DNA of 64,000 nt from DASWIG01 sp965371445. Lineage in GTDB: Bacteria; Acidobacteriota; Thermoanaerobaculia; Multivoradales; J023. The stretch lies in NCBI GenBank assembly GCA_965371445.1, contig CBDUYN010000034.1, positions 1 through 64,000 on the forward strand. Direction: 5' to 3'. Each line of letters opens with the position of its first letter. Position 1 is the first letter of the stretch. The translations under genes and the position numbers were made by a program. The notes beneath the pieces are model-generated. The model saw only the letters and a list, made by a program, of their open reading frames with translations. It made no database searches and was not told the origin of the DNA. Shown here piece by piece: positions 33,925 through 43,544 of the stretch.

Positions 33925-34644
33925 CTAGGCCGCCTGGAAGGGAAGGCCGCGCTCTCGGTGCCAGGCCTCGGGATCCGCGAAGTACCCCTCGACCGAGCGG
34001 CGCGCTTCGTCGTCCAAGAGTCCCGCCGCTTCTCCGGCGGCGAGCGCCGCGCTCCGGTCGGTGACGGCGTGGAGGCGCACGCCGCGCTCCCCCAGGAGCT
34101 CGGCGCCTCCTTGCTCGCGGTCGAAGACCACGAGGGCGTGGCCGACCTCGCCGCCGGCCTCGGCCAGGGCATCGAGGAAGCCCAGCTTCGAGCCGCCGTC
34201 GGTGATCAGGTCCTCGACCAGGAGGACGCGGCTCCCCGCCTCGAGGTGCCCCTCGACGCGAGAGGCCAGGCCGTACCCCTTCGCTTTCCTGCGGACATAG
34301 ACCATGGGACGTCCGAGAGCGGAGGCGAGGACCGAGGCGAAGGGGATCCCCGCCGTCTCGCCGCCGGCGACGACGTCAGGCAAGGCGCCGCGCCGCTCCA
34401 ACAAGAGTCGAGCCGCTGAGGTGAAGAGCCCCAAAAACACAGGCTCCGAGATGAGCCGACGGCAGTTGACGTAAATCGGGCTCCGATTGCCGGAGGCGAG
34501 GCGAAACGGCTCCTCGGGACGGACGCGGACGGCCTCGTATTGCCAGAGGAGAAGCGCCGCCGCCTCGCGTAGGCGGTCCAGACACTTTTCGGCGGGACAC
34601 TTTTCGGCGGGACACTTTTCGGCGGGAGTCGATCGGGTGCTCAT
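33925..34644 (-). CDS. pyrE: Orotate phosphoribosyltransferase
   Basis: Enzyme of 239 residues joining orotate and PRPP to give OMP in pyrimidine synthesis. The PRPP-binding motif is VLLVEDLITDGGSKL; substrate contacts appear in FRLASGNRSPIYVNCR and VYVRRKAKGYG. The start was placed at MSTRSTPAEKC because GGAGG precedes it and upstream codons run into the divergent promoter region. The N-terminus carries three copies of PAEKC from an exact 15-base repeat, absent from normal PyrE proteins and ahead of the conserved domain. Its stop is 1 base from the topoisomerase-RecQ start. Confidence 0.92.
   Translation of the reverse strand: MSTRSTPAEKCPAEKCPAEKCLDRLREAAALLLWQYEAVRVRPEEPFRLASGNRSPIYVNCRRLISEPVFLGLFTSAARLLLERRGALPDVVAGGETAGIPFASVLASALGRPMVYVRRKAKGYGLASRVEGHLEAGSRVLLVEDLITDGGSKLGFLDALAEAGGEVGHALVVFDREQGGAELLGERGVRLHAVTDRSAALAAGEAAGLLDDEARRSVEGYFADPEAWHRERGLPFQAA
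34582..34626. repeat. Three exact 15-base tandem units at the pyrE 5' end
   Basis: The unit acacttttcggcggg occurs three times exactly (34582-34596, 34597-34611, 34612-34626). Read on the coding strand it gives PAEKC repeated at residues 7-21, just inside the start of PyrE. Confidence 0.9.
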
Positions 34645-34722
34645 CGGATCCTCCGGATGTTCCCCGCCATGGTATCCGCGCCAGGGGGTGAAAAAAATCT
34701 CGGGAAAATCCCGACGATGGTA

Positions 34723-34751
34723 TTGACATAGGGGGTATGCTCTCGTACGAT
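34723..34751 (+). promoter_or_regulatory. Sigma70-type promoter of the TPR-protein gene
   Basis: TTGACA (34723-34728) and TACGAT (34746-34751) at 17-base spacing. An in-frame ATG at 34737 lies inside this promoter and would be missing from the transcript. This favours the GTG at 34794 as the start of the TPR gene. Confidence 0.65.
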
Positions 34752-34793
34752 CCAACGAACGTCTGGCAACCGACACCGTGGAGGGCTAACCTG

Positions 34794-35705
34794 GTGAGCG
34801 AAACCGAGTTGAATTCTTCCGAGCAGTTCGAATCCCTGCGCGAGCGGGGTCTCGATCAGGTAGCCCGGGCCCAGTACTTGGAGGCTCTGGCCACCTACGA
34901 GGAAGCGTTGGAGTGGGCCGAGCGGTACGGCGATCGGCCAGAGAAGGACCTGGCGACCTGCTGCCGGGCCGCCGTGCTCCAGGTCCTGGGGCGGGGCGCC
35001 GAGGTCGTCACGCAGTTGAAGCGGATCCTGATGGCAAGCCCCGACCCGGTCAACAAGCACCTGGCGGCTTACACCGTCTCCCAGCATTACAGGGAGGACC
35101 TCCAGGATTACGAGAAGGGGCTTTTCTACGCCCGGCTGGCCTGCGACCACGCCCGCCGGGGGGACAGACCGGAGCTCTTGGCGCACGGCCTCAACCGGCT
35201 GGGCAATACGCTGACGGCCCAAAGCCAGTTCGAGGACGCCTGTGGATGTTACTCCGAGGCCCTGGAGGCGCTCGGCGAGGAGGACTCCTTCGACCGGGCG
35301 TTCGTCCTCGACAACCTGGGCTATTGCCACACTGTGCTGGGCGACACGCGGAGCGGTTTCGCGGCGATCTTCGCGGGCTTCAGGATGCTGCGCCGCCTGG
35401 GTCTGAGTAACGGCGAGTCCCAGATGCATCTCGACCTCTGCTACGCGTACCTGGAGATCGGCCGGCTCGAGCGGGCGGAGCGTCACGGCCGGATCGCCTT
35501 GCAGGGCGCCGAAGAGCTGGGTGACGAGCGGCAGACCAAGAACTGTCTGTACCTCCTGGGTGACGTCGCGAAGCTCTCCGGCGAGAGCCGCGCGGCCTAC
35601 GCCTACTTCTCGCGCCTTCAAGACGAGTTCTATCCCGACAACGGCATGATTCCCCACCTCCTGATGACGAACGACTTCCGTCAGATGGTCAACCTGAGAG
35701 CCTGA
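34794..35705 (+). CDS. TPR-repeat protein
   Basis: Protein of 303 residues from the GTG at 34794. Almost all of it is tetratricopeptide-like helical pairs: GLDQVARAQYLEALATYEEAL, ELLAHGLNRLGNTLTAQSQF, RAFVLDNLGYCHTVLGDTRS and ERAERHGRIALQGAEELGD. No signal peptide, HTH or catalytic motif. It is probably a cytoplasmic interaction protein. The next gene begins 2 bases after its stop, so the two are co-transcribed, and the TPR protein may act in making or exporting that secreted protein (inference). Confidence 0.75.
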   Translation: MSETELNSSEQFESLRERGLDQVARAQYLEALATYEEALEWAERYGDRPEKDLATCCRAAVLQVLGRGAEVVTQLKRILMASPDPVNKHLAAYTVSQHYREDLQDYEKGLFYARLACDHARRGDRPELLAHGLNRLGNTLTAQSQFEDACGCYSEALEALGEEDSFDRAFVLDNLGYCHTVLGDTRSGFAAIFAGFRMLRRLGLSNGESQMHLDLCYAYLEIGRLERAERHGRIALQGAEELGDERQTKNCLYLLGDVAKLSGESRAAYAYFSRLQDEFYPDNGMIPHLLMTNDFRQMVNLRA

Positions 35706-35707
35706 TC

Positions 35708-37090
35708 ATGAGCAGAAAGACCACCGTTACCATCCTGACCATCCTGGTTTTCGTCGCGGGTGCCGCCAACGCCCGGGAGCTTGCCTCCTCCGCGCTCGGC
35801 AACTCCGGCGAGCTCTACGAGATCGTGAGCGGCCGCTACGAAGAGCTGTTCCCGGAAGGCGACGAATTCACCGGAAGAAACAAGGTCCTCGCCCTGGCCG
35901 TCACCCGCGGCGACACCCGTGAGCACCACCTGCTTCCGGGAACGGGATCCCGCGAGGCGGAGAGCGGCACGTCGCTTTTCTACGAGCGCGCCCGCGGCAG
36001 CCTCGTCGCCCTCTGGCGAAGCGGCAGAGCCGGTGAGGACGAGCTCCTAAACGTCGTCACCTTCGCCGATGGGAGCTTCTCGGAGGCTTACGAGGTCGCG
36101 GACCCGACCCTCGCCGCGATCGCCCCGCCTCGTGTCGTGATCACCCACGACCGTTACGACATCCAGCTTTCGGAGACCGAGTGGGAGTCGATCGAGCGCA
36201 CGATCCTCCACCTCCTTTGGGCGGCCCGGGACGAATTCGGGATGGACGTCCGCTACAGCCCACTGATCTTCGTCGAAGGTGTCTACAGCGGCTGGAACCA
36301 GGTCGTCTCGCTGCGCGACACGACAGCCGGCGGCGAGGAGCTCTTGGCGGCGTCGCCAAGCGAGGCGCTGCTGGCGACGCTGGACCTGGCGGTGAGCGAA
36401 AACGGTCAGCGGGTCGTGGCAAGCTTCGTCAACAACCTCGACGAGAAGCTCCGTGTCGTCGAGATCGGCGTGCTGCCTTTGGAGCTCAGCTACCTGGGCG
36501 AGGAAGTCCGGGAGGGACTGAGCGGGCTGGCGGCTTCTTTCGCCACCGACGACCTGTCCTCCTTTGCCGACAACGGACGTCTGGAGATCGTGGGCGTCGG
36601 GAGGCGGCACCGGATGCATCCGGCTTTCGTCGACTACGTGGCGGAAGAGGTCGTCCAGGAGATCCTCGTCGTCGGTGGAGAGTACACACCGTTGAGCTAC
36701 GACGAGTTGGTGGAGCATCTGCGAGCTTTCACCCTGGAGACGGCGGCACCGCTGGTGACCGCCTCGACGAGGTCCACCCGCGCCGCGAACGGATCCACGA
36801 TCCTGGAAGTCGACGTCGGCAACCTCCCCCTCGAGGCGACAGGACCGCCGCCCCTGATCGACCTGCGTGTCCTGCGTTCGCTGGCGGCGCCGGAAATCGG
36901 CGACGGCCGAACGGCCCTCTTCGCTTCCTCCGACGGCCGCCACGTCCTGGTGAGCTGGGAAGACGACGGTGGGATCCTCGGCTACGTCGAGACCGAGGCC
37001 GACGGCTGGTCGGAGCCGCGTTCGCTCGTCCTCGGAGGTAGCCTGTCGGCGGAGCACGCCTACGAGGTCCTCGAGCGGCGCGTCCGCTAA
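35708..37090 (+). CDS. Secreted protein of unknown function
   Basis: Protein of 460 residues with a signal peptide (VTILTILVFVAGAANA). The mature chain is soluble-looking with alternating strands and helices and no cysteines or known active-site motif. Segments such as RVVITHDRYDIQLSETEWES and LFASSDGRHVLVSWEDDGG suggest a repeat-containing beta structure near the C-terminus, the latter resembling beta-propeller blades. It follows the TPR gene by 2 bases and is followed by a terminator at 37118. The family was not recognised. Confidence 0.7.
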   Translation: MSRKTTVTILTILVFVAGAANARELASSALGNSGELYEIVSGRYEELFPEGDEFTGRNKVLALAVTRGDTREHHLLPGTGSREAESGTSLFYERARGSLVALWRSGRAGEDELLNVVTFADGSFSEAYEVADPTLAAIAPPRVVITHDRYDIQLSETEWESIERTILHLLWAARDEFGMDVRYSPLIFVEGVYSGWNQVVSLRDTTAGGEELLAASPSEALLATLDLAVSENGQRVVASFVNNLDEKLRVVEIGVLPLELSYLGEEVREGLSGLAASFATDDLSSFADNGRLEIVGVGRRHRMHPAFVDYVAEEVVQEILVVGGEYTPLSYDELVEHLRAFTLETAAPLVTASTRSTRAANGSTILEVDVGNLPLEATGPPPLIDLRVLRSLAAPEIGDGRTALFASSDGRHVLVSWEDDGGILGYVETEADGWSEPRSLVLGGSLSAEHAYEVLERRVR

Positions 37091-37117
37091 GAAAGGGCCA
37101 AGCCGACGGTAGAGGAC

Positions 37118-37147
37118 AGCCCGCCTCGCCACGGGCTATTTTCTCTT
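37118..37147 (+). terminator. Rho-independent terminator
   Basis: AGCCCG (37118-37123) pairs with CGGGCT (37132-37137) across an 8-base loop and is followed by the T-rich run attttctctt. It lies 28 bases after the stop of the secreted-protein gene. Confidence 0.65.
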
Positions 37148-37188
37148 GTCCAAGCTCTGGCTCGGCGCCTGGTAGAATCCAGGGTGCG

Positions 37189-37584
37189 ATGTCCCTCGTC
37201 CGCTTCATCCGTCACCTCACGCTCGCCATGTTGGCCGCAAGCCTCCTGGCCGGCCTCTACCGTCCCGAGCTCTTCGACGTCCTGTGGCCGATCTTCCGCT
37301 GGCTGATCCCGACCTGGATCGTCCTGATTTTCACGGTGCAGGCCCTCGCCTCCTCCGACGTGGCAGAGGCGAGCCCTCTGGAGACGCTTTGGGGCCGGCT
37401 CCGGGGCCGGAAATGGAAATGTCCGGGCTGCGGCAGGTCGTACGGACGCCACGTCGCGATCTGCGTCGGCTGTGCGGAGCTGCGTCCCGAGCCGCCGTGG
37501 ATGTGTCCGGTCTGCAGCAAGGCCAACGGTCCCAAGGCCTATGTCTGCGGGCGTTGTGCCGTGCCGCGCCCCGAGGGCCGCTGA
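37189..37584 (+). CDS. Membrane protein with double zinc ribbon
   Basis: Protein of 131 residues. Two hydrophobic helices (LTLAMLAASLLAGLY; WLIPTWIVLIFTVQALA) are followed by a cytoplasmic tail with four CxxC pairs arranged as two zinc ribbons: CPGC/CVGC and CPVC/CGRC. Double zinc ribbons usually mediate protein or nucleic-acid contacts. A TAGAAT box (37173-37178) sits 10 bases before the ATG. The glycosyltransferase gene begins 16 bases later, so it may belong to a surface-polysaccharide unit. Confidence 0.72.
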   Translation: MSLVRFIRHLTLAMLAASLLAGLYRPELFDVLWPIFRWLIPTWIVLIFTVQALASSDVAEASPLETLWGRLRGRKWKCPGCGRSYGRHVAICVGCAELRPEPPWMCPVCSKANGPKAYVCGRCAVPRPEGR

Positions 37585-37600
37585 GCCCGGAGCCAGAGCC

Positions 37601-38887
37601 GTGTCCCGTCCAACACCGGAACGGCCGCGCCTCCTCGTGGTTTCCAGCGTCCTGCCCTTTCCGGGGACCGCGGGTCAGCAACAGCGGGTACGCCACAAGC
37701 TCCTGGCGTTTCGGGAGCGCTTCACGGTCACCTTCCTCACCCAGGTCCGCCGCGAGGAGCGCGACGAGGTCGGCGCCCGGCTCGGCGAGCTCGTCGACGA
37801 GACCCTGCTCCTCGACTCGCTCTACTGGCGCAGCCCTCTTACCCGCCTCTTCCATCGCGTTGCGGCGACCGGCTACGCCGCGGCGACCGGGCTCAAGGTG
37901 TCGAACTACGTCGTCGGCCGGCTGGAGCTTTCCCCCCGGCGCGTCCTGGCGGCGCTCGGCCCCCGGCGTTTCGACGCCGCGCTTTTCGAGTACTGGCACG
38001 CGTGGCGGTCCGCGGCCGAGCTCAGCCGCCACGGCGTCGCCTCGGTGCTCGACATGCACGACGTCCTGTGGCGTTCCTACGAGCGGCAGCTGGGCCGCGG
38101 CCTTCCCGGCTGGTTCCGCGAGGCGCGTCTCGCCGCCTACAAGTCGCGCGAGGAAGCGGCCTGGCGACGCTTCGACGCGCTCGTCACCATCAACCGCGAA
38201 GAGGACGCCTACGTCCGCCGGCTCCTGCCTCCGGGCTTTCCCCTCTTCTACGCTCCCATGGGGGTCGACCTCGAAAGCTGGCCCTTCCGTCCCGCGCCCG
38301 CCGAACCGCCGCGCCTGGCCTACTTCGGAAGCTTCAAGACACGGCGCAACCAAGACGCGGCGCGGCGGGTGTACGAGGCGGTGATGCCGCGGATCTGGAG
38401 CGAGCGGCCGGAGGTCGAGCTGTGGCTCGTGGGCAGCTCTCCGCCTCCGAAGCTCCTGGAGCTGGCCGAGCGCGATTCACGCCTCCAGGTCACGGGCTAC
38501 GTCGAGGACGTCGGCCGCCTTCTCGCGACGATGCGCGCCGTCCTGTGTCCCTTCACCGGCACCTACGGCTTCCGCAGCCGCCTGGTCGAGGTGATGGCGA
38601 CGGGGGTGCCGGCGGTGGCGTCGAGCGAGGCGGTCGCGGGGATGGAGCTTGAGGACGGCCGTGGGCTTCTGCTCGCCGAAGACGACGCGGCGATGGCCGA
38701 ACGCTCGCTCGCGCTTCTCGGCCGGAGCGAGCTCGCCGACGAGCAGGGACGCCTGGCCCGGCGCGAGGTCGTAGAGCGCTACAGCTTCGAAGCGACCTAC
38801 ACACGGCTTGCCCGCGAGCTCTCCGGGTGGCTTCGGGACCGGAGCCGCGGTTCAAGCTTCACCGAGTCGGCCGACGGCGGTTCATGA
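37601..38887 (+). CDS. GT4-like glycosyltransferase
   Basis: Protein of 428 residues from the GTG at 37601, where homology-like sequence begins (RLLVVSSVLPFPGTAGQQQR). Two Rossmann halves: the N-terminal half has VLDMHDVLWRSYER, the C-terminal half RLAYFGSFKTRRNQDAARR and the family-4 nucleotide-sugar region GFRSRLVEVMATGVPAVASSEAVAGM. It transfers a sugar in exopolysaccharide or lipopolysaccharide assembly; donor and acceptor are unknown. The following O-antigen ligase-like gene supports a role in surface glycan synthesis. Confidence 0.85.
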   Translation: MSRPTPERPRLLVVSSVLPFPGTAGQQQRVRHKLLAFRERFTVTFLTQVRREERDEVGARLGELVDETLLLDSLYWRSPLTRLFHRVAATGYAAATGLKVSNYVVGRLELSPRRVLAALGPRRFDAALFEYWHAWRSAAELSRHGVASVLDMHDVLWRSYERQLGRGLPGWFREARLAAYKSREEAAWRRFDALVTINREEDAYVRRLLPPGFPLFYAPMGVDLESWPFRPAPAEPPRLAYFGSFKTRRNQDAARRVYEAVMPRIWSERPEVELWLVGSSPPPKLLELAERDSRLQVTGYVEDVGRLLATMRAVLCPFTGTYGFRSRLVEVMATGVPAVASSEAVAGMELEDGRGLLLAEDDAAMAERSLALLGRSELADEQGRLARREVVERYSFEATYTRLARELSGWLRDRSRGSSFTESADGGS

Positions 38888-38937
38888 GATCATGAACCTC
38901 CTTGCGCCGTTAGCGACGGACTGGAAGGGCGACGACG

Positions 38938-40407
38938 ATGACGACCCAGCAGCACACCGCGACTCTTGCCGCGCGGCTTGCGCCCGCAGCCCCGGCGCTC
39001 CGGCGTCCGGCTCCGACGCTTCGGACGGCACCGACGACGAGCTCGGTTCTTTTTTTTCTGGCGCTTCACGTCCCGCTGGTCCTGGCGATGACGATCCATC
39101 CGCTCGTGGCGACGCTGCACGCCTTGATGACGCTCTTGATCGGCGTGCGATCGATCGCCACGTCCAGGAGGCCGGACGCCCTGCTGGCCATCCTGGGCTA
39201 CGTGGTGGCCTGCGAGCCGTTGTGGCGTGCCAACGAGGCTATGATCTTCCACGAGACGGGCAAGTATGCCCTGGCCGCCCTGGCGGGCCTCGCCCTTTTG
39301 CGGTTCCGTTTGTGGCACCGGGCCGACAAGACGGCCCTCGTCTACTTCCTTCTCCTGCTGCCGTCGCTTCTGGTCCTACCGGAGCTCGATCGCCAGCAGA
39401 TCTCGTTCAACTTAAGCGGACCCTTCGCTTTGGCCTCGGCGACGCTCTTGATGAGCGCCTACCGGGTCTCGGAACGTACGCTCCTGCGGATCTTCGTCAT
39501 GATCATCGCTCCGCTCTCCGGAATGGCCTTCCTGGGCACGGTGTCGACCCTGACGACGAACGAGAACATCAACTTCTACGTTTCGAAGCTCCCCTCGGCC
39601 GGCCTTGGCAAGAACCAGGCGTCCTCGGCCCTCGCTTTGGCGGGTCTCGTGGCCTTTCTGTTCCTGTGCGTCGAGAAGCGTCAGAAGCTGCAGCGGATCC
39701 TCCTGGGGGGCCTCGGCATCTGGTGCATGGCCTTGGCGGCGCTGACGTTTTCGCGGGGCGGTGTCGCCACGACGATCGGAGCGATCGCGGCGGCGGGTTT
39801 TTTCCTGCTGCGCGACCGGCGTTCGCGGGGCGTTTTCGTCTTCCGTACTCTCCTCCTACTGGCCCTTGCGACCTACGTCGTGGTCCCCTTCCTCGATACG
39901 GTCACTTCCGGGACGCTCCGCGACCGCTTCAGCGACCGCAACCTGACCGGCCGTGACCGGCTGATCGAGGCCGACCTCCTGGCGTTTCGCGACCATCCGC
40001 TCCTGGGTGTCGGCCCGGGGAGGTCGAAGCTCTACCACGACCGGACCTTTCGCCGGATCACGGCCCACACGGAGTACTCGCGCCTGCTGGCCGAGCACGG
40101 CCTTTTCGGCCTCGCGTCGCTCGTGTTGCTCGCCTGGATGGTCTGGAAGGGTCTTCGCCAGCCGGTACCTCCTTTGCAGAAGGCCCTGGCGGCGGGGCTC
40201 ATTGCCTGGTCTCTGCTCTTCATGTTCCACGCCGCGATCCGCATGGCCGCCCCCTGTCTGACCTTCGCGCTCGGGATCTCGCTACTGACCCGCCCGGCTG
40301 TCCGTTTCTGGGATCGGCGTGTCCCGCAAGCGGACAGGTCGCGGCTCGCCCGCCTACCGGGACGGCGATCCACGGTCCGGAGAAACACGGCTCGGGCCTT
40401 CACGTAG
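38938..40407 (+). CDS. O-antigen ligase/polymerase-like membrane protein
   Basis: Protein of 489 residues with about ten to twelve hydrophobic segments. A large loop near residues 320-390 carries GRDRLIEADLLAFRDHPLLG, GVGPG and HTEYSRLLAEHGLFG, the Wzy_C/WaaL signature in which the histidine and neighbouring arginines take part in glycan transfer. It is either an O-antigen ligase or a polysaccharide polymerase; these cannot be told apart by motif alone. The N-terminal 40 residues are Ala/Pro/Thr-rich. It works with the preceding glycosyltransferase in surface polysaccharide formation. Confidence 0.85.
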   Translation: MTTQQHTATLAARLAPAAPALRRPAPTLRTAPTTSSVLFFLALHVPLVLAMTIHPLVATLHALMTLLIGVRSIATSRRPDALLAILGYVVACEPLWRANEAMIFHETGKYALAALAGLALLRFRLWHRADKTALVYFLLLLPSLLVLPELDRQQISFNLSGPFALASATLLMSAYRVSERTLLRIFVMIIAPLSGMAFLGTVSTLTTNENINFYVSKLPSAGLGKNQASSALALAGLVAFLFLCVEKRQKLQRILLGGLGIWCMALAALTFSRGGVATTIGAIAAAGFFLLRDRRSRGVFVFRTLLLLALATYVVVPFLDTVTSGTLRDRFSDRNLTGRDRLIEADLLAFRDHPLLGVGPGRSKLYHDRTFRRITAHTEYSRLLAEHGLFGLASLVLLAWMVWKGLRQPVPPLQKALAAGLIAWSLLFMFHAAIRMAAPCLTFALGISLLTRPAVRFWDRRVPQADRSRLARLPGRRSTVRRNTARAFT

Positions 40408-40467
40408 AAGGGTTGGACCGATCTGGCACGGGGATTGCCCTAGCACCCTTCAGGAGGAATCGACGTC

Positions 40468-41721
40468 ATGGACGTAGCACGCCCATCCAGAAAGAAGGAA
40501 ATCCGCCGCCGGCGCATCATCTTGAGCACGCTCGGCGTTGCCGCACTGGCTCTGGTGACCTGGGGCCTTTCCACCCTCGAGCCCGCGGCCCGCGAGGTCG
40601 ACGACGCCTCGGTGTGGAAGGGCACGGTGCACCGCGGAGAATTCCTGCGCTCGGTACGCGGTCCGGGGACCCTGGTCCCCGAGGAGATCCGCTGGATCTA
40701 TCCCGAGACCGAGGGTCTGGTCGAGGAGCGCGTCATCGAGCCCGGCGCCCGGGTGGAGGCCGAGACGGTGATCCTCGTCCTCTCGAACCCCGAGCTCGAA
40801 CAGCGGGTGGGCGACGCCAAGCTGGCCCTGGCCGCCGCCGAGGCCGCCCTCGCCGACCTCACCGTACGCCTCGAGAGCCAGCTCCTCGACCAGCAGGCCA
40901 ACCTCGCCCGGGTCCGGGCGGACAGGGAGAGCGCCGAGCTCCAGGCCGAGGCCGACAACCAGCTCAACAAAGAGGGTCTGGTCGCCGACATCACTCGCCG
41001 CCAGTCCGAGCTCACCGCCGAGCAGCTGGCCGTGCGCTTCGAGATCGAAGAGCAGCGGCTCAAGAAGACGAGCGCCTCGATCGACGCCCAGCTGGAGGTC
41101 GAGCGCATCCGGGTCGACCAGGCGCGGGCCGTCTTCGAGCTGCGCAAGAGCCAGCTCGCAGCCCTGACGGTGAGAGCCGGCATCCCCGGAGTGCTCCAGG
41201 ACGTGCCGATCGAAGAGGGTCAGCGTGTCGTCCGCGCAACGATCCTGGCGCGGGTCGCCCAGCCCGAGAAGCTCAAGGCCGAGCTCCGCATTCCCGAGAC
41301 CCAGGCCAAAGACATCCTCATCGGTCAGGTGGCCTCGATCGACACGCGAAACGGCATCATCGCGGGCCACGTGTCGCGGATCGATCCGGCGGTGCAGAAC
41401 GGCTCGGTCCTGGTCGACGTGCGCCTCGACACCAAGGAGCTCCCCAAGGGCGCCCGCCCCGACCTCTCGGTCGACGGCATCGTCGAGATCGAGCGCGTTG
41501 CCGACGCGCTCCAGATGGGACGCCCGGCCTACGGCCAGTCGAACCAGACCATCGGCCTCTTCAAGGTCGACGAGGACGGTATCGCGACCCGGGTGCAGGT
41601 CAAGCTGGGGCGTCTCTCCGTGCAGAGCGTCGAGATCCTCGCCGGCCTCTCCGAGGGCGACGTGGTCATCCTCTCGGACTCCAGCCAATGGGACGACGTG
41701 GACCGGATCCGGCTGCGCTGA
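40468..41721 (+). CDS. HlyD/MacA-type periplasmic adaptor of an ABC exporter
   Basis: Membrane-fusion protein of 417 residues anchored by an N-terminal helix (IILSTLGVAALALVTWGL). Two lipoyl-like halves (YPETEGLVEERVIEPGARVEA; TVRAGIPGVLQDVPIEEGQRV) flank a coiled-coil hairpin (about 110-215, rich in Leu, Ala, Glu and Gln). Beta-barrel and membrane-proximal domains follow (VEILAGLSEGDVVIL near the end). Such proteins link an inner-membrane transporter to an outer-membrane channel. An AGGAGG box precedes the ATG. Two ABC ATPase genes follow, but no permease. Confidence 0.88.
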   Translation: MDVARPSRKKEIRRRRIILSTLGVAALALVTWGLSTLEPAAREVDDASVWKGTVHRGEFLRSVRGPGTLVPEEIRWIYPETEGLVEERVIEPGARVEAETVILVLSNPELEQRVGDAKLALAAAEAALADLTVRLESQLLDQQANLARVRADRESAELQAEADNQLNKEGLVADITRRQSELTAEQLAVRFEIEEQRLKKTSASIDAQLEVERIRVDQARAVFELRKSQLAALTVRAGIPGVLQDVPIEEGQRVVRATILARVAQPEKLKAELRIPETQAKDILIGQVASIDTRNGIIAGHVSRIDPAVQNGSVLVDVRLDTKELPKGARPDLSVDGIVEIERVADALQMGRPAYGQSNQTIGLFKVDEDGIATRVQVKLGRLSVQSVEILAGLSEGDVVILSDSSQWDDVDRIRLR

Positions 41722-41846
41722 GGTGGACGACGGAGCGTTCTCCCATGTAACCAATCCACGCCGGTAGCGTATACTTAGGCGACAAGGATGACGACGACCC
41801 ACACGGCGTGGCCCCCGGTCACGCTTCGACACGAAGGAGAAGAAGG

Positions 41847-42539
<693 letters not shown>

Positions 42540-42548
42540 CCTCGGGTA

Positions 42549-42607
42549 GGGGCGCACGGCCGTGCGCCCCTGACCAGACCACCGGGCGCACAGCCGTTCG
42601 CCCCTAC
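42549..42607. repeat. Palindromic repeat between the two ABC ATPase genes
   Basis: A perfect 22-base palindrome spans 42549-42570 (half-site ggggcgcacgg). A second, slightly altered arm follows at 42584-42607 in opposite orientation (gggcgcacagccgttcgccc), with a 13-base spacer between. Sequences of this gggcgcacggccgtgcgccc type are known as interspersed repeats in many genomes. The structure could form a hairpin in the mRNA between the two ATPase genes. Confidence 0.7.
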
Positions 42608-42684
42608 GTCTTGACCCAGCCCCCTTGTAGACACCTCTCGTCTCAGACAGAATCGGTCGGCCAACGCCCTCCGAAGGAGAAGCC

Positions 42685-43380
42685 ATGCCTCCGATCATCC
42701 ATACCCACAACCTCGACAAGTTCTACGAGACCGGCTACGGCCGAACCTACGTCCTGCGCCGTATCGGCGTCGAGATCGAGGAAGGCGAGTTCGTCACCTT
42801 CATGGGCCCCTCGGGCGCCGGGAAGTCGACGCTGCTCCACATCCTGGGCATGCTCGACGGCAAGTGGGAGGGGGAGTACGAGTTCGCCGGCCATGCGATC
42901 CACAAGATGAAGCCCAAGCAGCGCAACGCGCTGCACAAGGAGTACATGGGCTTCGTCTTTCAGAGCTACCACCTGCTCGACGACCTGACGGTCTACGAGA
43001 ACCTCGAGGTGCCACTCTCCTACCGCAACGTCAAGCGCTCGGAGCGCCAGTCCATCGTCTGCGACGTCCTCGACCGGTTCCAGATCGTCGGCAAAAAGGA
43101 CCTTTTCCCGTCGCAGCTCTCCGGCGGGCAGCAGCAGCTGGTGGGCGTGGCGCGGGCGGTGATCATGAACCCCAAGGTCATCTTCGCCGACGAGCCCACC
43201 GGCAACCTCCATTCGGCGCAGGCGGCCGAGATCATGGAGCTTTTCACCCAGCTCAACAAGGAGGGGACGACCATCGTCCAGGTCACCCACTCCGAGTCCA
43301 ACGCCTCGTATTCGAACCGCATCGTCCGCCTGAAAGACGGTTGGATCACCGACGAGGCTTCCGGCGAGGGCTCCTCGTAG
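42685..43380 (+). CDS. ABC transporter ATPase (LolD/MacB type), second copy
   Basis: ATPase of 231 residues: Walker A MGPSGAGKSTLLH, Q-loop VFQSYHLLDDLTVYENL, signature LSGGQQQLVGVARA, Walker B VIFADEPTGNLHS and His switch VTHSESNASYS. The Asp after Walker B (D-loop, usually LDS) is LHS here, and the signature reads QQLVG, so it is divergent from the first ATPase. The two could form a heterodimer (inference). ATG preceded by CGAAGGAGAAGCC. Confidence 0.92.
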   Translation: MPPIIHTHNLDKFYETGYGRTYVLRRIGVEIEEGEFVTFMGPSGAGKSTLLHILGMLDGKWEGEYEFAGHAIHKMKPKQRNALHKEYMGFVFQSYHLLDDLTVYENLEVPLSYRNVKRSERQSIVCDVLDRFQIVGKKDLFPSQLSGGQQQLVGVARAVIMNPKVIFADEPTGNLHSAQAAEIMELFTQLNKEGTTIVQVTHSESNASYSNRIVRLKDGWITDEASGEGSS

Positions 43381-43544
43381 GTCAGGCTGCGCCTTTAGGG
43401 CACGGCTGACGGAAATCGGCCAGATCCTGCGCCACTCGTTCGTGATTCGTGATTTCTTGATCGATCCGCGTCTCCTTTTTCGCCTTCCCTGCCAAGAAGT
43501 AGCCCCGGCGATGACGTCGTGGCACAGCTACAAGGCGACGCTCC

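Noticed and set aside
31507..34419. Plus-strand open frame of 970 codons opposite the topoisomerase-RecQ gene and pyrE
   Set aside because: No motif or start signal; both genes below it carry complete catalytic motifs, so it is a compositional shadow.
34826..34836. ttcgaatccc, like a tRNA T-loop
   Set aside because: It lies inside the TPR gene in frame, with no acceptor stem, anticodon arm or CCA end around it.
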